From the NCBI GenBank assembly GCA_023253615.1, contig JALRFZ010000607.1:1-6496 (forward strand): DNA of 6,496 nt, written 5' to 3'. Under the pieces are notes generated by a model, which made no database searches, was not told the DNA's origin, and saw only the letters and a program-made list of their open reading frames with translations. This document shows, piece after piece, positions 1-5,962 of this stretch; position 1 is the first letter of the stretch, and every line of letters begins with the position of its first letter. This DNA comes from Verrucomicrobiales bacterium (GTDB taxonomy: Bacteria; Verrucomicrobiota; Verrucomicrobiia; Verrucomicrobiales; DEV007). Position numbers and translations under genes: made by a program.

Positions 1-59
1 TATGCCATAGAAAACGTACCAGTGGCAATAGGGTTTTTAAGAGAATTGCTAAAGTAGGC
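1..59. other. AT-rich leader upstream of the first secreted protein gene
   Basis: These bases are clearly richer in A and T than the rest of the window, as expected for a promoter or untranslated leader. There is no recognisable Shine-Dalgarno sequence at a useful distance from the ATG at 60. A weak -10-like TAAAGT lies at 50-55, without a convincing -35. The frame of the downstream gene stays open from 3 to 59 with no ATG, GTG or TTG codon, so a start upstream of the window cannot be excluded. Confidence 0.35.
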
Positions 60-1034
60 ATGAGTAGTTATGGATGGTTCATCCTCACCTGCAGCCTGCC
101 GTGGGCCGGAGGCTTGCACGCCCAAAGTCCGCTCGAAGAGCTGGAGACGACCTACCGCGCCGCCGTCGCCCGCGCCGAGGCGCCGGAACGCGATCTCCTT
201 GCGAAATACGTCGAGGGTCTCCGCACCCTGCAGGAGCGCCAGCGCGCCGCCGGCGACCTTGAGGGCGTTCTCACCATCACCGGCGAGATCGAGTCCGCCA
301 CCTCGGAAAAGCAGCGCGATTTCGCGAAGATCCCCGAACTGAAGCGTCTCCGCGAGATCTACGACACCAATCTCGCCCGCATCCGCGAACAAACCGGCCG
401 TGAGACGAGCCGCCTGCGCGACGCCTACCGCCAGCGTCTCCTCGCCGAGACCGAATCCCTCACCCGCGCCGGAAAGATCGACGAAGCCCTCCTCGTCAAA
501 ACCCGGATCGAAGCCCTCGACCGGGAAGGTGGCGGCCCCGGCGACAAGGAAGTGCTCTGGGAATGGCGGAGCCGCTCCCATGTCGAGGCCGTCAACGGCT
601 GCGAGATGGAGACGAATGGCGATCGCTACGTCCTGACCGGCCGCGGCGACAAAAGTTGGATGAAATCCCGTCGCGATTTCAAGCCGCCCTTCCGGCTCCA
701 GATCCGCGCGATGACGGACTCCACCAACATCCGGCTCTATTACCGCAGCCATCTCGCCATCCTCAATTGGGAAATGAATCCGCAGGAGCTGCGCATGCAT
801 TATCCGGGCACGGGAGCCTCGACCGGGATCGGCGGAAAGGGGAATGTCCCGCTCAACGTCATGAGCGACATCGAGGTGGATGTGCTTCTCGACAAAGTGA
901 TCCTCCGCGTCAATGGCGAGACCCGTGGCGAGCTCATCACCACGAACACCGGCCTCGAAGGACCCGTCGGCATCGGCCCCGCCTTCGGCAGCGTCGTCAC
1001 CGTCGAATCCATGCGCGTCCTGCGCCTGCCCTGA
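60..1034 (+). CDS. Secreted coiled-coil protein with beta-rich C-terminal domain, unknown function
   Basis: This 324-residue protein is probably exported. Residues 1-21 form a hydrophobic stretch ending in HAQ, a plausible signal peptidase site, but there is no Lys or Arg before the hydrophobic core, which is unusual. Residues 24-155 are highly charged and helical (coiled-coil-like), with motifs GDLEGVL (65-71), KRLREIY (95-101) and GKIDEALL (138-145). These motifs recur in the next gene, so the two are probably tandem paralogs. Residues 165-324 look beta-rich, with alternating hydrophobic strands such as FRLQIRAM (211-218) and VDVLLDKVILRVNGE (273-287). That resembles the jelly-roll folds (LamG or DUF1080-like) of many PVC-bacteria secreted proteins, though I cannot assign a family. 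No catalytic motif is evident. The ATG at 60 is the first in-frame start in the window, but the frame is open to the left edge and an upstream start would supply a basic n-region. The stop is TGA at 1032-1034, 69 bases before the next gene. Confidence 0.8.
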   Translation: MSSYGWFILTCSLPWAGGLHAQSPLEELETTYRAAVARAEAPERDLLAKYVEGLRTLQERQRAAGDLEGVLTITGEIESATSEKQRDFAKIPELKRLREIYDTNLARIREQTGRETSRLRDAYRQRLLAETESLTRAGKIDEALLVKTRIEALDREGGGPGDKEVLWEWRSRSHVEAVNGCEMETNGDRYVLTGRGDKSWMKSRRDFKPPFRLQIRAMTDSTNIRLYYRSHLAILNWEMNPQELRMHYPGTGASTGIGGKGNVPLNVMSDIEVDVLLDKVILRVNGETRGELITTNTGLEGPVGIGPAFGSVVTVESMRVLRLP

Positions 1035-1047
1035 CTCCCGCCGCGCA

Positions 1048-1066
1048 AATCCGAATCCCGAATCCG
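1048..1066 (+). repeat. Three short tandem AATCC(C)G units upstream of a promoter
   Basis: AATCCG (1048-1053), AATCCCG (1054-1060) and AATCCG (1061-1066) lie head to tail, directly upstream of the -35-like element at 1068. They could be regulator binding sites or chance low complexity. The units are short and the assignment is tentative. Confidence 0.35.
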
Positions 1067-1067
1067 A

Positions 1068-1096
1068 TTGCCGACACGGGCGCGCGTTTGTAAGAT
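1068..1096 (+). promoter_or_regulatory. Candidate sigma70-type promoter for the second secreted protein gene
   Basis: TTGCCG at 1068-1073 is followed, after exactly 17 bases, by TAAGAT at 1091-1096. This is a good match to TTGACA-N17-TATAAT. The hexamer ends 7 bases before the ATG at 1104, so transcription would begin at or next to the A of the start codon and give a leaderless message. There is no Shine-Dalgarno sequence ahead of the ATG, which agrees with this. It also implies that this gene can be transcribed independently of its upstream paralog. Confidence 0.55.
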
Positions 1097-1103
1097 GGCC
1101 GTC

Positions 1104-2075
1104 ATGAAATGTGTTCCCGGGCTCTTCACGGCGATTCTCTGCGCGCTTTCCGTGATCCCCGCTCCCGCCCAGACCACGACGGCACCGCCGACCTTGAACG
1201 CCCTGAAGCTCGAATTCGACATCGTGCGTGCCGAATTGCTGAAGCCCGTGAGCCAACTCGATGATCTCTACGGCGCCCAGTTGGAGAAACTCCGTCTCGA
1301 TTCCCAAAGCCGCGGCCAGCTCGAGGAAGTCGTCGCGATCCGCAGCGAATCGGCCCGCCTCCAGGGAGGTGCCGCCGATCCCAAGGCCGTCGATTTTCCC
1401 GGGTTGGTCCGGCTCCGCGAGATCTATCAGAAGTCGAAAAGCGATCGCCTCCGCGCCATGAACCGGGCTCTCTTGCCCGCCATCGAAAAACAAAAGACCC
1501 TCCTCGAAGCCCTGCGCATCACCCGGACCCGGGAGAACCGGATCGACGAAGCCATCGCTACCCAGAAGGAGCTCGACCAGATCATCGCCTTGGAGTCCGC
1601 CACCCGGAAGCAACTCGAAGCTCCCGCCGCCACTCCCCCGGCCACGACCATGAGCACCGCCGGAGTCGCCGACGGACCCGTTGCCACGGCCCTGAAAATC
1701 CGCGTGCAGGTCGATGGCATCGGGCACCTCCACCTCCGCGGCGGAGAAATCTGGTATGATCACACCCGCGGCCGCGCCTCGGCCCCCGGACGGCACGAGG
1801 GCGAGAATCCCACCTATCTGAACGACAAAACGGAGTGGCGGCCGGTATGGTCCGGCAGCACCACGCAACGCCACGCCCCTGGCATCGCCATGCCCGTCGA
1901 GGGAACCCCCGCCGAGGTCCACGTCCGCCAGTCGGGAGGGCGCGGCCACGTCGTCGTCCTCCAGCAACCCGCCGGGACCAACGACTTCACCGCCATCCTC
2001 GAGCTGCGCGATCAGACGAAGGAAGGCCGCACCTTCAACGGCTCCGATTGGATCGAGTTCCGGGTGAGTTGGTGA
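1104..2075 (+). CDS. Secreted coiled-coil protein with distinct C-terminal domain, unknown function; paralog of the preceding gene
   Basis: The protein has 323 residues from ATG 1104. This start gives a classical signal peptide: Met-Lys, a hydrophobic core over residues 4-19, and APA-Q at 20-23 as the probable cleavage site. In-frame ATGs at 1068 and 1095 would add a poor N-terminus and overlap the promoter. Residues 30-165 are charged and helical and match the upstream neighbour: RGQLEEVVAI (70-79), LVRLREIY (101-108), NRIDEAIA (145-152). A Pro/Ala/Thr-rich linker follows (171-195). The C-terminal domain (198-323) differs from the neighbour's. It is rich in Trp, Gly and His, with LHLRGGEIWYDH (209-220), the spaced tryptophans W245 and W249, GGRGHVVVLQQP (278-289) and the ending SDWIEFRVSW. 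This pattern, I believe, recurs in secreted proteins of Verrucomicrobiota and Planctomycetota, but I know no named function for it. No active site is visible. It converges on the sensor kinase gene. Confidence 0.85.
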   Translation: MKCVPGLFTAILCALSVIPAPAQTTTAPPTLNALKLEFDIVRAELLKPVSQLDDLYGAQLEKLRLDSQSRGQLEEVVAIRSESARLQGGAADPKAVDFPGLVRLREIYQKSKSDRLRAMNRALLPAIEKQKTLLEALRITRTRENRIDEAIATQKELDQIIALESATRKQLEAPAATPPATTMSTAGVADGPVATALKIRVQVDGIGHLHLRGGEIWYDHTRGRASAPGRHEGENPTYLNDKTEWRPVWSGSTTQRHAPGIAMPVEGTPAEVHVRQSGGRGHVVVLQQPAGTNDFTAILELRDQTKEGRTFNGSDWIEFRVSW

Positions 2076-2086
2076 GGGGATCGATC

Positions 2087-2102
2087 GTTGCTCCCAAGCA
2101 AC
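2087..2102. terminator. Small hairpin in the convergent gap, possible weak terminator
   Basis: GTTGCT (2087-2092) and AGCAAC (2097-2102) form a perfect 6-bp stem with a CCCA loop, 11 bases after the stop codon of the second secreted protein. Only two T residues follow on the + strand and there is no T-tract on the other, so it is not a classical intrinsic terminator. Its placement between convergent genes is the main support. Confidence 0.3.
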
Positions 2103-2127
2103 TTCCCGGAGAGTGTCGCCGCCAGAA

Positions 2128-2143
2128 CCCGGATCAATCCGGG
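2128..2143. terminator. GC-rich hairpin spanning the sensor kinase stop codon
   Basis: CCCGGA (2128-2133) and TCCGGG (2138-2143) form a 6-bp GC-rich stem around a 4-base loop. The kinase stop codon (complement of 2134-2136) lies in the loop. The final codons of the kinase supply one arm. No T-tract follows on the - strand, so this may be an mRNA 3' stabiliser, a Rho-independent terminator of poor quality, or chance in GC-rich DNA. Confidence 0.3.
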
Positions 2144-3561
2144 ACGACGATCCACGGCAAGCGCACCGTCGCGACCGTCTCGACACCAGGGTCGCTCGTG
2201 ATCGTGATCCCGCCGCCGTGAGCATCGACGATCGCCTTCACAATGGCGAGGCCGAGTCCGGCACCGCCGGTCTTGCGGTTGCGCGAGCGGTCGGCGCGGT
2301 GGAAACGCTCGAAGACACGGGAGAGATCCTCCTCGCCGAGTCCGGGGCCGCTGTTGGAAACGCGAAGAAAGGAGTAGCCCTCCTCCGCCCCGGTCGTGAT
2401 GTGGGCGTCTCCGCCGCGGACGTTGTGCTGGATCGCGTTGGCGAGCAGATTGGAGGCGACTTGAAGCATCTGCGAAGGATCCGCCACGCAGGGGGCGGGC
2501 CGGAGATCGTGGCGGAGACGGATTCCTTGTTGTTCTGCCAGGATCCGCAATGTGGCGAGGGACTCCTCGGCCAAGGTGGCGAGGTCGCATGGCTCCGGAC
2601 TTCCCACGGTGCCGGATTCGATCCGGGCGAGTTCGAGGAGGGATTCGATGAGCCCGCTCATGCGGCGGGCGGACCGCAGGGTGGTGGAGATGCTCTCGCG
2701 ATAGTCATCAGGATCACGCTCGCGTTCGAGAATGCCCTGGGCCTCCGCGATCATCACGCTGACGGGCGTGCGCAGTTCGTGGGCGACATCGGCACTGAAG
2801 CGGGACTGCTGCGCGAAGGCCGCGTCGAGCCTGGCGAAGGTGTTGTTCAAAACGGAGACGAGGAGCCCGAGTTCGGTGTCGTCCGGGGCGACGGACGGGA
2901 TTCTCATGTCGAGCCGGCCTTCGCTGATCCGCTCAGAGACTTCAATGATGTCCTCGATCGGACGGATCGCGCGGCGCAGGATCGAGGCGTCGATCAGCAG
3001 CCCCGCCCCCAGAACCCCGATGCCGAGGACTCCGAGCCAGAGCGCGAGCTCGCGGGCGTCTTCGCGGTCGGTTTCCAGCGAGACGGCGGCGAGAAAACAT
3101 TCTCCCGGCGGGGTGAAGAGGTAGGCCTCGCGCCAGATGCCGCGGGTGCGGTGCTGGATCACGAAGGGCTCGACCCGACCGGCTGCGGGCATCGCGAAAG
3201 TGGCGGGCATGGGGCTGGAGCGGGCGAGCAGCCTGCCCTCGCGGTTCCAGACCAGGTATTCCCAAGCCTGTTCCTCGAAGCGGGCGGAGTTTTCCTCCGA
3301 CAAATCGTAGGTCTCCGGCGCGGTGGTGGAGCGTCCCGGCGCGTCGCGGGATCGTGGACTGCGCGAATGGAGACCCCGGTGGAGTCGCGAGAGCGGTTCG
3401 TCGAGACCGCGGTCGATCCGGGTCAGTTCTCCGGCCCAGTGCAGTCGCCACGCGGTGAAGCCGAAGGCGGCGAGCACCGCGGTGAGCAGCAGCCCGTGCC
3501 AGAGCAGGATGCGGGAGCGGAGCCCTTTGGGGCGAATGTCAGGAAAGGCGCGACGGCTCAT
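2134..3561 (-). CDS. Membrane-bound two-component sensor histidine kinase (QseC/CusS-like)
   Basis: This 475-residue inner-membrane kinase senses an unknown signal and phosphorylates the regulator encoded just upstream. In order it has: a basic N-terminus; membrane helix 1 (about 17-38); a periplasmic sensor region (about 41-170) with EYLVWNREGRLLARS (101-115), similar in style to QseC/TctE-type sensors; membrane helix 2 (about 171-192); and HAMP (about 193-245). A HisKA domain follows, with the H-box FSADVAHELRTP and phospho-acceptor His261. The HATPase_c domain has its N-box around N371-N380, G1 box NSGPG (403-407), F-box FERF (417-420) and G2 box GGAGLGL (432-438). All catalytic boxes are present and the length is normal. 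The G1 box begins with Asn where many kinases have Asp; this is common in CusS-like kinases and is not evidence of inactivity. The ATG overlaps the regulator stop codon (ATGA, 3558-3561), indicating co-transcription and coupled translation; no Shine-Dalgarno sequence is present. The periplasmic ligand cannot be predicted. Confidence 0.95.
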   Translation of the reverse strand: MSRRAFPDIRPKGLRSRILLWHGLLLTAVLAAFGFTAWRLHWAGELTRIDRGLDEPLSRLHRGLHSRSPRSRDAPGRSTTAPETYDLSEENSARFEEQAWEYLVWNREGRLLARSSPMPATFAMPAAGRVEPFVIQHRTRGIWREAYLFTPPGECFLAAVSLETDREDARELALWLGVLGIGVLGAGLLIDASILRRAIRPIEDIIEVSERISEGRLDMRIPSVAPDDTELGLLVSVLNNTFARLDAAFAQQSRFSADVAHELRTPVSVMIAEAQGILERERDPDDYRESISTTLRSARRMSGLIESLLELARIESGTVGSPEPCDLATLAEESLATLRILAEQQGIRLRHDLRPAPCVADPSQMLQVASNLLANAIQHNVRGGDAHITTGAEEGYSFLRVSNSGPGLGEEDLSRVFERFHRADRSRNRKTGGAGLGLAIVKAIVDAHGGGITITSDPGVETVATVRLPWIVVPD

Positions 3562-4208
3562 GGCAGGAGGTAGCCCTGCCCGCGGCGGGTCTCGATGAAA
3601 GCGGCACCGAGCTTTCTGCGGACCAGGGAGACGCGGACGTCGAGCAGGTTGGAAAGGGAGTCCTCGTTCTCGTCGAAGAGATGCTCGTAGAGTTCGGTGC
3701 GGCTCACCACCTTGCCGCGGCGCAGGGCGAGGTATTCGACGAGCTGATACTCCCGGGCCGTCAGCGTGACCGCGCTGCCGGAGAGGCTCACCGCTTTCGC
3801 CCCGGTATCGATGATGACGTCGCCGATCTCGATGCGGTCGTGGGACCCGCCCTTGCTGCGGCGGATCAGGGCCCGGAGGCGGGCGCGGAGTTCCCCGATG
3901 TCGAAGGGCTTGCCGAGATAGTCGTCAGCCCCTTGGTCGAAGCCCTCGATGCGATGGGCGACACTGTTCCGGGCGGTGAGCATCAGCACCGGAGTCGTCT
4001 TGTGCGGACGCAGGGCCTTCAGCACGTCCATGCCGCCGAGCACCGGCAGCATCCAATCGAGCACGATGGCGTCATAATCGTGGGTGAGCGCCTTGTAGCG
4101 GGCCTCCTCGCCGTCCTCCGCGGTGTCGATGGCATAGCCGTCCTCGCGCAACGCTCTCGCGAGCGCGCGGAGCAGGTCGGGCTCATCTTCGACGATCAGC
4201 AGGCGCAT
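3558..4208 (-). CDS. OmpR/PhoB-family response regulator
   Basis: This 216-residue DNA-binding regulator is the first gene of a two-gene operon with the sensor kinase. The receiver domain (1-115) carries the acidic pair E7/D8, phospho-acceptor D51 in IVLDWMLP, T78 in LTAR and K100 in LGKPF, so all phosphotransfer residues are intact. After a short linker (116-122), the winged-helix effector domain (about 123-216) shows LTAREYQLVEYL (149-160), the recognition-helix region LSNLLDVRVSLVRRKL (185-200) and the C-terminal wing ETRRGQGYLLP. It is most like the CusR/QseB/TctD branch. I chose ATG at 4208; a TTG one codon upstream (4211) is in frame but less likely. A -10-like hexamer sits 7 bases upstream with no ribosome binding site. 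It is transcribed away from the amidohydrolase gene, and the shared control region contains a large inverted repeat that could be its own target. That target assignment is inference. Confidence 0.96.
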   Translation of the reverse strand: MRLLIVEDEPDLLRALARALREDGYAIDTAEDGEEARYKALTHDYDAIVLDWMLPVLGGMDVLKALRPHKTTPVLMLTARNSVAHRIEGFDQGADDYLGKPFDIGELRARLRALIRRSKGGSHDRIEIGDVIIDTGAKAVSLSGSAVTLTAREYQLVEYLALRRGKVVSRTELYEHLFDENEDSLSNLLDVRVSLVRRKLGAAFIETRRGQGYLLP

Positions 4209-4215
4209 CAACGCA

Positions 4216-4221
4216 TTTGTA
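4216..4221 (-). promoter_or_regulatory. Candidate -10 element of the regulator/kinase operon
   Basis: Read on the - strand, TACAAA ends exactly 7 bases before the ATG at 4208, the same spacing as at the two other start sites in the window. No TTGACA-like -35 is found 16-18 bases upstream (TCGAAG is there), so the promoter may need an activator. A leaderless transcript would result. Confidence 0.4.
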
Positions 4222-4226
4222 ATCCG

Positions 4227-4288
4227 GCAAACCTTTCGCTTCGATGACGAAATTCACTCTTCCGGCGTCATCCTGGCGAAAGGTTGGC
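4227..4288. repeat. Long, nearly symmetric inverted repeat in the divergent control region; candidate operator
   Basis: AACCTTTCGC (4230-4239) is matched by its exact complement GCGAAAGGTT (4276-4285). Inside it, GATGACG (4243-4249) is matched by CGTCATC (4266-4272). The spacers between the blocks are 3 bases on both sides, so the arms form one 20-bp inverted repeat with 17 matches. Two further pairs (4227-4228 with 4287-4288) extend it outward after one mismatch. The central 16 bases are unpaired. The dyad axis falls at the midpoint between the two divergent start codons. A dimeric regulator, possibly the adjacent response regulator, could bind here. A dispersed palindromic repeat or MITE remnant is the alternative. 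Confidence 0.7.
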
Positions 4289-4289
4289 G

Positions 4290-4298
4290 TGCGAGAAT
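4290..4298 (+). promoter_or_regulatory. Candidate extended -10 promoter of the amidohydrolase gene
   Basis: TGC followed by GAGAAT (4293-4298) fits an extended -10 (TGn plus hexamer). The hexamer ends 7 bases before the chosen ATG at 4306. There is no good -35; position 4270-4275 reads ATCCTG. The right arm of the inverted repeat occupies the spacer, which suits either repression or activation by a protein bound there. Confidence 0.4.
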
Positions 4299-4305
4299 GC
4301 CTGCC

Positions 4306-5931
4306 ATGAGACCCCTTTCCTTCCTCATCGTCCTCTCCTTCGCCGGATCGCTCCGCGCCGAGCCGGCCGATACGATCTATCACAACGCGAAGATCGTGAC
4401 CGTCGATGCCGGATTCCGCATCGTCAGCGGTCTCGCGGTGAAGGGCGACCGCATCCTCGCCGCCGACGATATCGCGAATCTCAAATCGCTCTCCGGTCCC
4501 GGGACGAAACTCATCGACCTCCAGGGCCGCACCGTGATCCCCGGGCTGATCGACAACCATCTCCACTTCCTGCGTGACGCGCTGCGGTGGCAGCATCAGA
4601 CCCGCATCGATGGCATCACCAGCCGGGCCCGCGCCCGCGAGGTGATCGCGGCCAAAGCAAATGCGTCGGCCGCCGGCGAGTGGGTCTTCGTGCTCGGAGG
4701 ATGGAGCGAGGACCAGTTCGCCGATCAAGCGGGTGGATTCACCCGGGAGGAACTCGACGCCGCCGCTCCGCGCAATCCCGTGCTGATCCAGAAAAGCTAC
4801 ATGGCGGCCTACACCAACACGCTCGCCGACGAAGCCCTCGCCGACGCGGTATCAGGCACGACGGGCGGCAAGGGAAAAGGCAAAGGAGGAGGCATGCGCA
4901 AGGGCGGCGGGGGTGGCGGCGGCGGAGATTCCGGAGCCCGCACCCTCATCAACCGCGCCCTCGATCGCTACCTGCCCGAGCCGGACGAAGCCGAAGCGCT
5001 TGAAAACCTCGCTGCCTTCAGTGGCGTGCTCAACGCGATGGGACTCACCACCGTCTACGATGTCGGCCGCGACACCGACGGCCCCATCGAGCTCTGCGCG
5101 AAGCTGGCCGCGGAGGGCCGCGCCAGCTTGCGCGTGTTTCACACCCTGCGCTACAGCGCCAACGATCCGGCCGAGGCCGACGCGGCCATCGCCCTCATCC
5201 AAGGGAGCCGGCCGCGGCAGGGCGATGCCTGGAGCGGCGTCATCGGTCTGGGCGAGCACCTTTACAATCCCATCCACGACAGCACGATGCGCCTCTCGCG
5301 TTACACGGCCGAGGAGCTGGCGCCCTTCGAAAAAATCGCGGCGGCTGCGGCGGCGGGCGGTTGGCACGTCCACGACCATGCCATGCAGGACAGCACCATC
5401 AGCGCCTACCTCGACATCTTCGAGCGGGTCGCGCCGCTGGGCAGCATCGATCGCTGGACCCTCGCACACTGCGACCTCATCTCCCCCGCCAACATCGCGC
5501 GGGCGAAACAGCTCGGCCTGACCCTCGCGATCCACAACAAGACCGCCAAACCCGCCGGACGGGATGGCGACTCTCCACCGCTCAAGGCCATCCAGGACAG
5601 CGGCATCGTCTGGGGGCTCGGCAGCGACGGCGGTGTGGTCGCCCCGGTGAATCCCTTCACCACGCTCTGGTGGGCGACCACCGGCCGCATCTTCCCCGAC
5701 CGGGTCGCGATCAACGAGCCCGTCACCCGCGAACAGGCACTGATCGCGCACACCCGTTCCAATGCCTGGCTGCTGTTCAAGGAGCAGGACCTCGGCAGCC
5801 TCGGGCCCGGCAAGCTGGCCGACTTCCTCGTCCTCGACCGCGACTACCTGACCGTGCCGGAGGCGGAGATCCGCGAAATCCGGCCGGTCATGACCGTGGT
5901 CGGCGGCCGGGTGGTGCACACCGCGCCGTGA
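4306..5931 (+). CDS. Exported amidohydrolase, amidohydrolase_3 (YtcJ/NfdA-like) family
   Basis: This 541-residue member of the amidohydrolase superfamily probably hydrolyses an amide or related C-N bond with bound metal in a TIM barrel; its substrate is unknown. The chosen start, ATG 4306, gives Met-Arg, a hydrophobic core (4-15) and a cleavage site after LRA (18), so export is likely; an in-frame ATG at 4297 is less suited. The small beta domain is split between the N-terminus (about 22-78) and C-terminus (about 495-541, with GKLADFLVLD). The barrel opens with GLIDNHLHF (metal ligands H85 and H87). Next come the family-typical GGWSEDQF (131-138), HVHDHAMQD (354-362), LAHCD with H388, and GSDGGV with D441, each placed where the family carries its later His and Asp ligands. 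E317 in GLGEHLYN is a possible extra ligand. Residues 187-207 are a Gly/Lys run at the point where relatives have an ordinary loop. It is divergent from the regulator/kinase operon and converges on the DUF1501 gene. Confidence 0.9.
   Translation: MRPLSFLIVLSFAGSLRAEPADTIYHNAKIVTVDAGFRIVSGLAVKGDRILAADDIANLKSLSGPGTKLIDLQGRTVIPGLIDNHLHFLRDALRWQHQTRIDGITSRARAREVIAAKANASAAGEWVFVLGGWSEDQFADQAGGFTREELDAAAPRNPVLIQKSYMAAYTNTLADEALADAVSGTTGGKGKGKGGGMRKGGGGGGGGDSGARTLINRALDRYLPEPDEAEALENLAAFSGVLNAMGLTTVYDVGRDTDGPIELCAKLAAEGRASLRVFHTLRYSANDPAEADAAIALIQGSRPRQGDAWSGVIGLGEHLYNPIHDSTMRLSRYTAEELAPFEKIAAAAAAGGWHVHDHAMQDSTISAYLDIFERVAPLGSIDRWTLAHCDLISPANIARAKQLGLTLAIHNKTAKPAGRDGDSPPLKAIQDSGIVWGLGSDGGVVAPVNPFTTLWWATTGRIFPDRVAINEPVTREQALIAHTRSNAWLLFKEQDLGSLGPGKLADFLVLDRDYLTVPEAEIREIRPVMTVVGGRVVHTAP
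4864..4926 (+). repeat. Low-complexity purine-rich tract encoding a Gly/Lys-rich insert
   Basis: This stretch inside the amidohydrolase encodes 21 residues (187-207): mostly glycine, with K189, K191, K193, R198 and K199, ending in eight glycines (200-207). The coding strand is G-rich with repeated GGC/GGA/AAG-type codons, so it could expand or shrink by replication slippage. The reading frame is kept and conserved family motifs resume on both sides, so the gene is not broken by it. Confidence 0.75.
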
Positions 5932-5962
5932 GATACGATGAAACAAAAGTTTGCGATCGGGT

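Noticed and set aside
1068..1070. ATG-like earlier starts at 1068 and 1095 for the second secreted protein
   Set aside because: They place a charged segment before the signal peptide and overlap the -35 and -10 elements; ATG 1104 gives a canonical signal peptide. The codon at 1068 is in fact TTG.
3565..3570. AGGAGG on the + strand resembling a perfect Shine-Dalgarno sequence
   Set aside because: No plausible + strand gene follows; it is the complement of regulator codons near its C-terminus.
2113..3573. A long open frame on the + strand (486 codons) antisense to the sensor kinase
   Set aside because: It mirrors the kinase gene almost end to end, its product has no recognisable motif, and the opposite strand encodes every histidine kinase box in order. 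Long antisense frames are common in GC-rich codon-biased genes.
4183..4728. A - strand open frame crossing the divergent control region
   Set aside because: It overlaps the regulator start, the inverted repeat and the amidohydrolase N-terminus, and has no family resemblance.
4852..5946. A long open frame on the - strand (364 codons) antisense to the amidohydrolase
   Set aside because: The translation is low-complexity and motif-free, while the + strand encodes a coherent amidohydrolase.
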